From the NCBI RefSeq assembly GCF_900637515.1, contig NZ_LR134375.1, forward strand, positions 1,865,001-1,929,000: 64,000 nucleotides of DNA, given 5' to 3'. Of this stretch, positions 24,466-32,300 are shown in pieces; the first letter of the stretch is position 1; every line of letters begins with the position of its first letter. The translations under genes and the position numbers were made by a program. The notes beneath the pieces were generated by a model. It was not told the origin of the DNA, searched no databases, and saw only the letters and a program-made list of their open reading frames with translations. The stretch is from Veillonella dispar. GTDB taxonomy: Bacteria; Bacillota; Negativicutes; Veillonellales; Veillonellaceae.

Positions 24466-25194
24466 TTAGCGATTAACCAAAACGTAAGTTACTTGGATAG
24501 GACCATGAGCACCATCTACAGTAACCAACTCAATATCAGCTGTACGGGATGGACCAGAAATCAAGCAGATATTTGTAGGGAATTTGGATGGATCGTTGTG
24601 ATAACGTTCAGCCAAGTTTTCCATTGTTTGAGTCATACGTGGGTTGATTGTATCCGTGTACAATACAGCGATATGTGTAGTAGGCAACAAGCTAATAGCA
24701 CGGCCAGATTCTTCACCAGACGCTTGTACTACAGTAGCAGTTTCAGCAATACCGCAGTATGGGAATGTAATACCGATATCTGCATTGGCAGTGTTGGAGA
24801 TACATTCTTCACGGCCTTTAGCTGGGTCCCATTGGAAGTATGTACGAGTGCCGCCATTATTAGCTGCATCTTGTTCGAATAATTCTTTTAATTTATATTC
24901 ATCTACTTCAGGAGTGCTTGGGAATACAACCTTACCATTGCCCCAATCTTCGATAGCTGCCAAAATTGTTTCACCTAATTTATCAGGTGTAGTTTCAACG
25001 AATTTTGTACCAACACGTTGACATTGTTCCTTAAACATTGTCAAAATTTGATCTTTATTCAAATCTTTGAACATAGTTTCTTGAGGACCATGGCTGTAAT
25101 CAAAGTCCTCTACAAATGCAGGGCACATTTCTTGATCACGGCCTAATGCACGAGATAAACGTGCAATAAATTGTTTACGTTTAGCTTCATCCAT
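24466..25194 (-). CDS. lutC: Lactate utilization protein C
   Basis: Third subunit of the LutABC L-lactate oxidising complex, which turns lactate to pyruvate in the cytoplasm. It belongs to the LutC/YkgG (DUF162) family: the core includes GIAETATVVQASGEESGRAISLLP (split across about 147-170) and the C-terminal ICLISGPSRTADIE plus GAHGPIQVTYVLVNR. 242 residues. Its ATG overlaps the lutB stop codon (TAATG), with a GGAG site in the lutB end, so translation is coupled. Lactate is the main carbon source of Veillonella-like bacteria, which makes this a central catabolic operon. Confidence 0.95.
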   Translation of the reverse strand: MDEAKRKQFIARLSRALGRDQEMCPAFVEDFDYSHGPQETMFKDLNKDQILTMFKEQCQRVGTKFVETTPDKLGETILAAIEDWGNGKVVFPSTPEVDEYKLKELFEQDAANNGGTRTYFQWDPAKGREECISNTANADIGITFPYCGIAETATVVQASGEESGRAISLLPTTHIAVLYTDTINPRMTQTMENLAERYHNDPSKFPTNICLISGPSRTADIELVTVDGAHGPIQVTYVLVNR

Positions 25195-26639
25195 TATTTT
25201 TTCTCCTTCTTCTTGTTCTTTTCATGTTCAGCATATAAGTCACGGAATTTCTTGAACTTCAATGTACCCATTTCTTTAGATTTAGTCCAGCCGTTCATAA
25301 CTGGAATAGCTTGAGTCCATGTAGGCATATTGCCTTCTTTGTTACTGATCAAGTTCATACCGATAGCACCAGCTTTTGTACCAAGGTCGAATAATGTGGA
25401 GTTACCAAACATCTTAGCCGCTGCAGTGAAGATTGCTTCTTCTGCTTTCGGACGAGTTTTTTCGATGTCAGCCATAATATGACGGTGTTCCATCAATAAT
25501 TCATGCAATGGAATAGCTACTGGACAGTTTTCTGTACATGCGCCGCACAATGTGGAAGCGTATGGAAGATCGCCTGCTACGTCGTAACCTTTGAACAATG
25601 GAGTCAATACAGCACCCATTGGACCTGGATATACGGAGCCATAACCGTGACCAGAGATGTGACGGTATACAGGACAGATATTCATACATGCACCACAACG
25701 GATACAACGTAACATTTCTTGGAATGTACCACCCAAGATACCGGAACGACCGTTATCGATAATGATGATATGAGTTTCTTCAGGACCGTCAGCTTCGCCA
25801 GCACGACCAGGACCAGTCATCATGGAGAAGTAGTTGGAAATTTTAGCACCTACTGCAGAGCGGTTCAACATTTCCATCATTACGTCAAGAGCTTTGAAGT
25901 CAGGAACGATACGTTCTGTACCTAAGAAGATTACTTGAGTCTTAGGAATGGAACTAGCCATACGACCGTTACCTTCGTTGGAAACGATTGTGCAAGTACC
26001 AGATGCAGCAACTGCAAAGTTACAACCATTAACGCCTACGTCAGCTTTCAAGAAGCGTTCACGTACATAACCACGTACGAAGTGAGTCATTTCAGTAGGG
26101 TTTTCTGTACCTGTATAGCCTAATTTTTCAGCAAAGATTTCGCGGATTTTATTACGTTCAAAGTGAAGGCCTGGTACTACGATGTGAGATGGTGGGCTCA
26201 CTGCAGTTTGCAAAATGAATTCCGCCAAGTCAGTTTCGTTTACTTCAATACCAGCTTCTTCAAGAACTTCGTTCAAACCAATTTCTTCAGTTAAGATAGT
26301 TTTGGATTTAACGATCATTTTAGCTTCGCGTTCACGTAGGATATCCAAAGCAATTTGAGTTGCTTCTTTATCGTCGAATGCAAAGTGAACTTTAGAACCA
26401 GCTTTTTCAGCGTTTTCAACGAATTGGTTTACATAGTAATCCAAATTGTTAAGAACGTGATCACGAAGTTTAGCTGCTTCTGCGCGGAAATCTAACCATT
26501 CAGGAACGTCCGCAACTACTGTATTACGTTTATCATAAAACACGTCTTGTGCTTTTTTGATAGCTGCTACTTTGAAATCATCAGCCAAACATTCTTTTAT
26601 ACGTGTTTTATAGGGGCGATTGTCATATATAAGTGCCAT
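25194..26639 (-). CDS. lutB: Lactate utilization protein B (iron-sulfur protein)
   Basis: Iron-sulfur subunit of the lactate oxidation complex. The N-terminal 290 residues form a LutC-like (DUF162) domain containing GVNGCNFAVAASGT and PDFKALDVMMEMLNRSAVG. Two 4Fe-4S motifs follow: CIRCGACMNICPVY near residue 312 and CGACTENCPVAIP near 365. The C-terminal tail is Lys-rich. The 481-residue length is normal. It lies 12 bases downstream of lutA, with a GGAGGAGAC ribosome site before ATG 26639. Confidence 0.96.
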   Translation of the reverse strand: MALIYDNRPYKTRIKECLADDFKVAAIKKAQDVFYDKRNTVVADVPEWLDFRAEAAKLRDHVLNNLDYYVNQFVENAEKAGSKVHFAFDDKEATQIALDILREREAKMIVKSKTILTEEIGLNEVLEEAGIEVNETDLAEFILQTAVSPPSHIVVPGLHFERNKIREIFAEKLGYTGTENPTEMTHFVRGYVRERFLKADVGVNGCNFAVAASGTCTIVSNEGNGRMASSIPKTQVIFLGTERIVPDFKALDVMMEMLNRSAVGAKISNYFSMMTGPGRAGEADGPEETHIIIIDNGRSGILGGTFQEMLRCIRCGACMNICPVYRHISGHGYGSVYPGPMGAVLTPLFKGYDVAGDLPYASTLCGACTENCPVAIPLHELLMEHRHIMADIEKTRPKAEEAIFTAAAKMFGNSTLFDLGTKAGAIGMNLISNKEGNMPTWTQAIPVMNGWTKSKEMGTLKFKKFRDLYAEHEKNKKKEKK

Positions 26640-26651
26640 GTCGTCTCCTCC

Positions 26652-27389
26652 TTAACGGCAGTTTAAGATTTCAGCAATATGCATTACTTTGATACGGCGA
26701 TCGATTTCGCCTTCTTTGTGAAGACGGTCAAGCATACCAGCGATGTTCATCAAGCACGCTTGGTCAGAACCGGAAATAACGTTAGCACCTGTGCCAGCGA
26801 TTTCCAATGCTTTTTCGCGTGTCATAACTTCACTAATTTCAGGGTTCTTAACGGAGAATGTACCGCCGAAACCACAGCAACGGTCTGCACGTGGTAATTC
26901 AATCAAGTTGATATCTTTAACATTTTTAAGGAGTTTGAATGGAGGCTCTTTAATGCCCATCAAACGAGTAACGTGGCAAGAAGTATGGTATGTAACGGAT
27001 TCGTTAAAGCGTGCGCCTACATCTTCTACACCTAATACGTCAGTAATAAATTGAGTGAACTCGTAAATTTTGCCGCTCAATTTTTCTGCACGTGCCAACC
27101 ACTCAGGTTGATCTTTCAAGAAATGATGATATTCATCACGGATTGCAAATGCGCAAGAGCCGGACATGCTGACTACATATTCAGCGTTTTCGAAGCATTC
27201 GATTGTATTCTTAATTGCATCCATAGCTGCTTCGTTGTAACCAGAGTTAGTGAACATTTGGCCACAACATACTTGTTTCTTAGGCACTACGAGCTCGCAG
27301 CCTAATCTTTCAAGTACTTCTACACCAGCCATGCCTACATGTGGGTAGAACATGTCAATCAAACACTGTTGGAAAAGATGAATTTTCAT
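26652..27389 (-). CDS. lutA: Lactate utilization protein A
   Basis: First subunit of LutABC, a cysteine-rich-domain protein related to GlpC and to heterodisulfide reductase subunit B. Two CCG-type domains are seen: VCCGQMFTNSGY with SGSCAFAIRDEY, then TSCHVTRLMG with RCCGFGGTFSVKNPEIS. The 245-residue length is typical. It is the first gene of the operon; ATG 27389 is preceded by a GAGGAC site. A 525-bp AT-rich gap lies upstream, shared with the divergent SLH gene, and probably holds the operon promoter. Confidence 0.96.
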   Translation of the reverse strand: MKIHLFQQCLIDMFYPHVGMAGVEVLERLGCELVVPKKQVCCGQMFTNSGYNEAAMDAIKNTIECFENAEYVVSMSGSCAFAIRDEYHHFLKDQPEWLARAEKLSGKIYEFTQFITDVLGVEDVGARFNESVTYHTSCHVTRLMGIKEPPFKLLKNVKDINLIELPRADRCCGFGGTFSVKNPEISEVMTREKALEIAGTGANVISGSDQACLMNIAGMLDRLHKEGEIDRRIKVMHIAEILNCR

Positions 27390-27914
27390 ATTATCGTCCT
27401 CGTCTTTTCTAGTACTTAACCTAATAAAAAATTTTGATATGTATGTGTTATGGCAAGAATTCTAGTGAAAGGTTTTCAATAATTTTCTGCCCGAAACATT
27501 ACTTATGCTTTCAAATAAATATTCAAAAGCTTTATCGATATAATTATAAATTAATCATATAGAAAATGTCCAAAGGATTGCTATATTAGTATGTACCCTT
27601 TTATTTCTTATATCGTTATGACTTTTTGTAATAATAAACATTGCATTTTATCACATATACCTACTTATTTATAAATGATTCTTGTGAAAGTCCCGTAAAC
27701 TCTAGATTTTGGGAATGTTTATCATTTTGTATTCTTCAATGGTTCTCATATCGTTATTTACCTATAATTCATTGAATATTTATATAAATAGCCTTTAAAT
27801 TTCAAATTCATGTAATTTTTATCCTTATATATTACATTTTCTTATAGTAGTGTATAAATTTAAAAAGTGTTATAATTTATTTTATATAAGTATAGTTTGA
27901 AAGGAGCCTTTTCA
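27390..27914. other. AT-rich divergent intergenic region
   Basis: 525 bases between lutA and the SLH gene, with no gene or strong hairpin seen. A TATAAT at 27871-27876 could serve the SLH gene 39 bases downstream. ATATCGTTAT occurs twice (near 27610 and 27750). I could not fix the lutA promoter. Confidence 0.5.
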
Positions 27915-29696
27915 ATGAAACTAAATAAATTATCTTTATCCTTGGCAATTACATTAGCCCTCGGTTCTACATTCGGCATGGCTCACGCCGAAACAACTGC
28001 GGCGCACGCAAAAGCCGAAGTATCTAATGTTGCTACAAAAACTGATACTGCAGCTAAATCTGATGTGAAACGTGTAGATACATCTGTAAAAAATGACGCT
28101 AAACGCGTTGATACTTCCGTAAAAAACGATGCTAAACGCGTTGATACTTCTGTAAAAAACGATGCTAAACGTGTTGATACATCTGCTAAAAACGATGCTA
28201 AACACGCAACTACAGTTGTAAAACATGATGCTAAGCATGCTGATGCATCCGTTAAAAGCGATGCAAAACATGTTGATGCATCTGCCAAAAATGACGCTAA
28301 ACGCGTAGATACTTCCATAAAAAACGACGCTAAACGCGTTGATACATCTGTAAAAAACGATGTTAAAGAAGATGCTGCTAAAGTAGAAGGTAAAAAAGCT
28401 GTAAAAGCTAAAGAAAACTTACCTGCTGGTGTATATCCTGACACTAAAGATAACTGGGCGCGCGATGCTATCCAAGCAATGACACAAGCTGGTTACCTTT
28501 CTGGTTACGCAGATAACACATTCAAACCTGGCGCTCAAATCACTCGTGAACAAGCAGCTGCTATTTACGGCAAAGTATTACAACATAACTTAAACGAACA
28601 AGAATTAGCTGATATTGTAACAAAAGAATCTTCTACATCCTACTCTGACGTAGAAGCAGATCGTTGGTCCAGCTCAGCTATCAAATTAGTAAGTGCTGCA
28701 GGCGTAATGGAAGGCACATCTAAAACAGCTTTCACACCTAGCAAAACTATGGACCGCGAACAATTCGTAGCATCCGCAGCAAGCTTGGCTAAGAAATTAA
28801 ATCTTTCCACACCTGTAAAAACAGAAAAAGTAACATTCAAAGACGAAGCTAGCATCTCCTCTGCTTACTTGGCAGATATCCAATACATGGCACAACGTGG
28901 CATCGTAGCATCTGGGGCAACTGAAAACTTTAACCCTAAACAACCTGTAACAAGAGCACAAGCGGCAACAATCTTAAACCGCATGCTTAATGGTGCTGGT
29001 CTTGCAACACCAAAACATACTACAACTGAAGCTAAAGCTGAAACAGCTGTAAAAGAAGATGTAAAAAAAGCTGATACAGCAGCAGAAAAAGATGCATCTA
29101 AAGTAAGCAAAGATGCTAAAAAAGATGTAGCTAAAGCTGACAAAGCCGTAAAAGCTGATGCAAAAAAAGTTGAAAAAGACGTAAAGGGCAATAAAAATAC
29201 TGCAGTAGCTCAAAAAACTGAACCTACTCGCACAGTTCGTCCTGTTCGTCGCAGCACGTTAAAAGCACTTGATCAAAAACAACAAGCTGCTTTGGAAGAT
29301 AAAGTATTCGCTGAATTGAATAAAACATACAAAACAGAAGATGCTTTCCAAGATTACGGTGTAATGTACTGGCGTGACAATCAATTACACGTAGCATTGA
29401 AAACAGATAGCGATATTTCCACAGTTAAAGCAAACCTTGCAGCACGTGGTGATTCCACTGTAAATAACTACGTTGTAGTTGAACCATCCCAATACAGCCA
29501 AACTGAATACGATGCAATCGATGCGAACTTCCGCAACTATTACAACAAAAACGAAAAAGCTGGTACAATTCTAGCTACATTCCCAGATGTAGAAAACAAC
29601 CAACTTTACGCTGTTGTAACAACTGCATCTAAAGCAACTCAACAAGGAATCTCAAAATTATTCGGTTCCAAAGTAAAAATGACAGTTAAACGCTAA
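27915..29696 (+). CDS. Secreted SLH-domain protein with 11-residue tandem repeats
   Basis: Exported envelope protein of 593 residues. A signal peptide of about 26 residues (ending AHA) is followed by nine 11-residue repeats of consensus NDAKRVDTSVK (28059-28355), a Lys/Ala-rich linker and three SLH domains, each ending with a TFKP/AFTP/NFNP...REQ or RAQ pattern, about residues 175-370. After a second Lys/Ala/Glu-rich coiled segment comes a C-terminal domain of about 135 residues that recurs in the next gene. SLH domains bind cell-wall polymers; in Negativicutes they bind peptidoglycan-linked polyamine. No OmpM-like beta-barrel is evident. Start ATG 27915 has AAGGAG upstream. Confidence 0.88.
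   Translation: MKLNKLSLSLAITLALGSTFGMAHAETTAAHAKAEVSNVATKTDTAAKSDVKRVDTSVKNDAKRVDTSVKNDAKRVDTSVKNDAKRVDTSAKNDAKHATTVVKHDAKHADASVKSDAKHVDASAKNDAKRVDTSIKNDAKRVDTSVKNDVKEDAAKVEGKKAVKAKENLPAGVYPDTKDNWARDAIQAMTQAGYLSGYADNTFKPGAQITREQAAAIYGKVLQHNLNEQELADIVTKESSTSYSDVEADRWSSSAIKLVSAAGVMEGTSKTAFTPSKTMDREQFVASAASLAKKLNLSTPVKTEKVTFKDEASISSAYLADIQYMAQRGIVASGATENFNPKQPVTRAQAATILNRMLNGAGLATPKHTTTEAKAETAVKEDVKKADTAAEKDASKVSKDAKKDVAKADKAVKADAKKVEKDVKGNKNTAVAQKTEPTRTVRPVRRSTLKALDQKQQAALEDKVFAELNKTYKTEDAFQDYGVMYWRDNQLHVALKTDSDISTVKANLAARGDSTVNNYVVVEPSQYSQTEYDAIDANFRNYYNKNEKAGTILATFPDVENNQLYAVVTTASKATQQGISKLFGSKVKMTVKR
28059..28355 (+). repeat. Nine 33-bp coding repeats (11-residue units)
   Basis: Nine consecutive units encode SDVKRVDTSVK, then variants of NDAKRVDTSVK, NDAKHATTVVK and SDAKHVDASAK. 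The central units diverge most and the outer ones are nearly identical, as expected for an array that changes by recombination. An 11-residue period suits a right-handed coiled coil. Confidence 0.9.
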
Positions 29697-29717
29697 TCGG
29701 CGTTCACTCAACTAGCC

Positions 29718-29756
29718 AAGGCAGCGTATACGCTTAGTATTACGCTGCTTTGTTTA
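29718..29756 (+). terminator. Terminator after the first SLH gene
   Basis: AAGGCAGCGTA pairs with TACGCTGCTTT (one wobble) and is followed by TGTTTAT, 22 bases after the stop codon. Confidence 0.7.
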
Positions 29757-29872
29757 TATCACTATGCATGCCTTATTATTCGCTATATAATGAATATAGA
29801 TTTTATTGTTGATGAAAGTTTATATTCTAGGCTATCGAGCCTTAGCCTTTACCATAATTAGGAAGGATTTTT

Positions 29873-31255
29873 ATGTACAAGAATACCCCTTACCCATTAC
29901 GTGCCCTTGTTCTTGGCACATTATTAGCCGCAACAAGTTTCGGTTTTGCTTCTGCAAATACTACAACTCATGCTCCTGCCACTGCAGTAGCATCCACAAA
30001 GGTTGAAGCGCCTACAGTGGCCTCTACGCAAGCAGTTACTATAAACACAGCTGCTCCTAATGTAGCAACAACTAAAGCAAAGGCTCATAAATTTGATGCC
30101 GCTAAAGCTGCTACACCTGTAGTTGTGAATACATCTATTGGTACGCCTCAAGACATTCAAAAAATTCGTGCCCACATTTTCTCCGATGTGCCTAGCAATT
30201 TTTGGGCTGCCAATTCTATCAGTACGGTAACAAAAGCAAATCTAATGAAAGGTTATTCTGACGGTACATTCCGACCTAATCAACCTATGACTCGTGAAGA
30301 AGTAGCTGCCCTCTTCAACAACATCACTGATGATGGTACTGCAGCATTCTTATCTAGCAAATTTAAAGATATTACATCCGACCGTTGGTCCGCTCTCGCT
30401 ATCGAATCCGTAGCGCGTAAAAACATCATCAGCGGTTATGGCGATAACACATACAAACCAGAAAAATATATGTCTCGCCAAGAATTTGCTGTAGTAGCAG
30501 ACAACTACATTCACTACTTAGGATACACAACAGAAGATCCAACAGCACTTGATAGTGTTGCTTATGGAGACCAAAAATTCGTAGCTCCTTGGGCTCAAGA
30601 CGCAGTTCGTGAACTTGCATACCTTGGCTTCACAAACTACGCTCCTGGCACATTATTTAACCCTGAAAAATATGTAACTCGTGCTGAAGCAGCTGAGATT
30701 GCATACCGCATGACACAAACAGAGCAAGCACTTGCCTTCCACAATACATTGTTCAAACAACAAGTAGAAAGCAAAACAGCTACTATTATCGACAAAACAT
30801 TAGGCTATGGCAATGACTTCACTAAATTCCGTCAAGACGGTGCCCTCTTCTGGGATGGTGGAAAATTACATGCATCTTTAACAGATAAGAAAAAAGCAGA
30901 GGCTGTTGCTCATGCAATCTCTGAAACACAAGATCCTCAACTTGAAAGTGCTCTTGTTGTATCTCAAGGCAAATTAAATCAAGCACAACTTGAAGATTAC
31001 CAATCTGACGCTATTGATTTATACAAAGCAAAAGAGCCAAAAGGTAACATCATCTCCATCCGTCCTAACGACGACACAAGCGCTCTTATCATTACAGCTG
31101 ACTCCGTTCAAAAGGACACTGTGAAAGCTTTCAAAAAGAAATTCAAAAACAATGTAGTCGTAGAATTACCACAACCTGAGACAGTAAAACCGGATGCAGC
31201 AATTCAATTCCCATTACCTCCACGCGTAAACTACTACGACACAACAAACAAATAA
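29873..31255 (+). CDS. Secreted SLH-domain protein, paralog of the preceding one
   Basis: Exported protein of 460 residues. The signal peptide ends near FASANT, followed by an Ala/Thr-rich stretch and three SLH domains (about residues 102-285: FSDVPSNFWAANSISTV, FKDITSDRWSALAIESV, FVAPWAQDAVRELAYLG) with the usual TREE, SRQE and TRAE ends. The C-terminal 160 residues (KQQVESKTATII onward, with GALFWDGGKLHASL) match in layout the C-terminal domain of the upstream gene (GVMYWRDNQLHVAL). It lacks the 11-residue repeats. AGGAAGG precedes ATG 29873; a TATAAT at 29786-29791 may be its own promoter. Probably an envelope anchor or spacer protein; the exact role is unknown. Confidence 0.88.
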   Translation: MYKNTPYPLRALVLGTLLAATSFGFASANTTTHAPATAVASTKVEAPTVASTQAVTINTAAPNVATTKAKAHKFDAAKAATPVVVNTSIGTPQDIQKIRAHIFSDVPSNFWAANSISTVTKANLMKGYSDGTFRPNQPMTREEVAALFNNITDDGTAAFLSSKFKDITSDRWSALAIESVARKNIISGYGDNTYKPEKYMSRQEFAVVADNYIHYLGYTTEDPTALDSVAYGDQKFVAPWAQDAVRELAYLGFTNYAPGTLFNPEKYVTRAEAAEIAYRMTQTEQALAFHNTLFKQQVESKTATIIDKTLGYGNDFTKFRQDGALFWDGGKLHASLTDKKKAEAVAHAISETQDPQLESALVVSQGKLNQAQLEDYQSDAIDLYKAKEPKGNIISIRPNDDTSALIITADSVQKDTVKAFKKKFKNNVVVELPQPETVKPDAAIQFPLPPRVNYYDTTNK

Positions 31256-31273
31256 TTAAATAATCGCAACGAT

Positions 31274-31302
31274 AAAAAGCCGTGTAACTACACGGCTTTT
31301 TG
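31274..31302 (+). terminator. Terminator after the second SLH gene
   Basis: A 12-bp perfect stem (AAAAAGCCGTGT with its complement) and a T run 19 bases after the stop codon. Confidence 0.9.
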
Positions 31303-31360
31303 TTTTACCCTCATTCAAAGCTAAATAGTAATCTCCCTTTATATTTTAATTGCTATAATA

Positions 31361-31393
31361 CAAAAAAGAACCGCCCCTAAAGGAGCGGTTCTT
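31361..31393 (-). terminator. Terminator of the exported DUF3298-like gene
   Basis: AAGAACCGC...GCGGTTCTT stem followed by a run of six T on the minus strand, 55 bases past the stop codon. Confidence 0.8.
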
Positions 31394-31447
31394 CTCACAA
31401 TTAAACAGCTGTTACTATACACACATAATCGAATTCACATAGTTCGA

Positions 31448-32290
31448 TTATTTTTTTGTTACATCATTTTGGCGGTCACGTAAGTTACCAACTGGTACAT
31501 ATACGGTACCTGCACTGTGGATTGTATCCACGTCTTGTTGTAATACCATTACAACAGAATAATCATCAGTTGTGTAGAATTCAGTAGGCATTTTATCGAT
31601 ATTTACTTCGCCGCCCAATTGATTTTTCACATCTTGATTATTCTCGATAGCATTCACTAATTCTTTTTTGTTAAGACCACCAAGGTCATACAAGGATAAT
31701 TGACGACCTGTTGTAGTGTTGAATGTGAAGCCTTTTACATAGTTGACGCCATTAGCATCACGATCACGCATTTTGTACGTATGAATCAATACACTGAAAA
31801 TACCATTTTTGTCTGTTTTAACATCGTAGTACATAACTACATTTGTTTTATCAGCTTCTTTGGCATTCAATTTTTCTACGTCGTTTTGTACTTTAGCAAC
31901 GTATTTTTTGATAGTCATATTGATTGCTTTCTCTACAGTTGGGCTAACAGATTTAACTGTTGGGAACACTAGATCAAGATGATCTGTAGTGGATTCCACT
32001 GGAGATACAGCCACCTCTTTACGGTCCATATAGCGGTCCGCATTTGGTGCTACCACTTCAACTGCATTGCGATCAACTTTTGTTGCTACAGAGCGTAACG
32101 CACGGTTTTGCTCAGGTGTAGCAGTGCTAGAAATACGATATGTTAAATCGTTACGATTTACTTTATTCGTATCAGCTGGAGCTGCTTGTACTGTAGCAGT
32201 GTCTTTAGTTACAGGAATTTCGCTTGCTGCGAAGGATACCACTGGCAACGCAGCAGCCATCATGATGAGTACAGACTGTTTTAATTTCAT
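31448..32290 (-). CDS. Exported protein with DUF3298/DUF4163-like domain
   Basis: 280 residues with a clear signal peptide (MKLKQSVLIMMAAALPVVSFAA). From about residue 105 it resembles the DUF4163 plus DUF3298 arrangement known from RsiV and PdaC: LDLVFPTVKSVSPTVEKAINMTI, then YVKGFTFNTTTGRQLSLYDLGG, then EFYTTDDYSVVMVLQQ. In those proteins the domain binds peptidoglycan or lysozyme, or sits beside a deacetylase; no deacetylase domain is present here. It starts 10 bases downstream of the OPT transporter stop codon and is probably co-transcribed with it. Function unknown. Confidence 0.75.
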   Translation of the reverse strand: MKLKQSVLIMMAAALPVVSFAASEIPVTKDTATVQAAPADTNKVNRNDLTYRISSTATPEQNRALRSVATKVDRNAVEVVAPNADRYMDRKEVAVSPVESTTDHLDLVFPTVKSVSPTVEKAINMTIKKYVAKVQNDVEKLNAKEADKTNVVMYYDVKTDKNGIFSVLIHTYKMRDRDANGVNYVKGFTFNTTTGRQLSLYDLGGLNKKELVNAIENNQDVKNQLGGEVNIDKMPTEFYTTDDYSVVMVLQQDVDTIHSAGTVYVPVGNLRDRQNDVTKK

Positions 32291-32300
32291 TGTTTACCTC

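Noticed and set aside
27983-28444. 153-codon minus-strand frame across the SLH repeat array
   Set aside because: Produced by the 33-bp repeats; the translated repeats mirror the real gene and there is no ribosome site.
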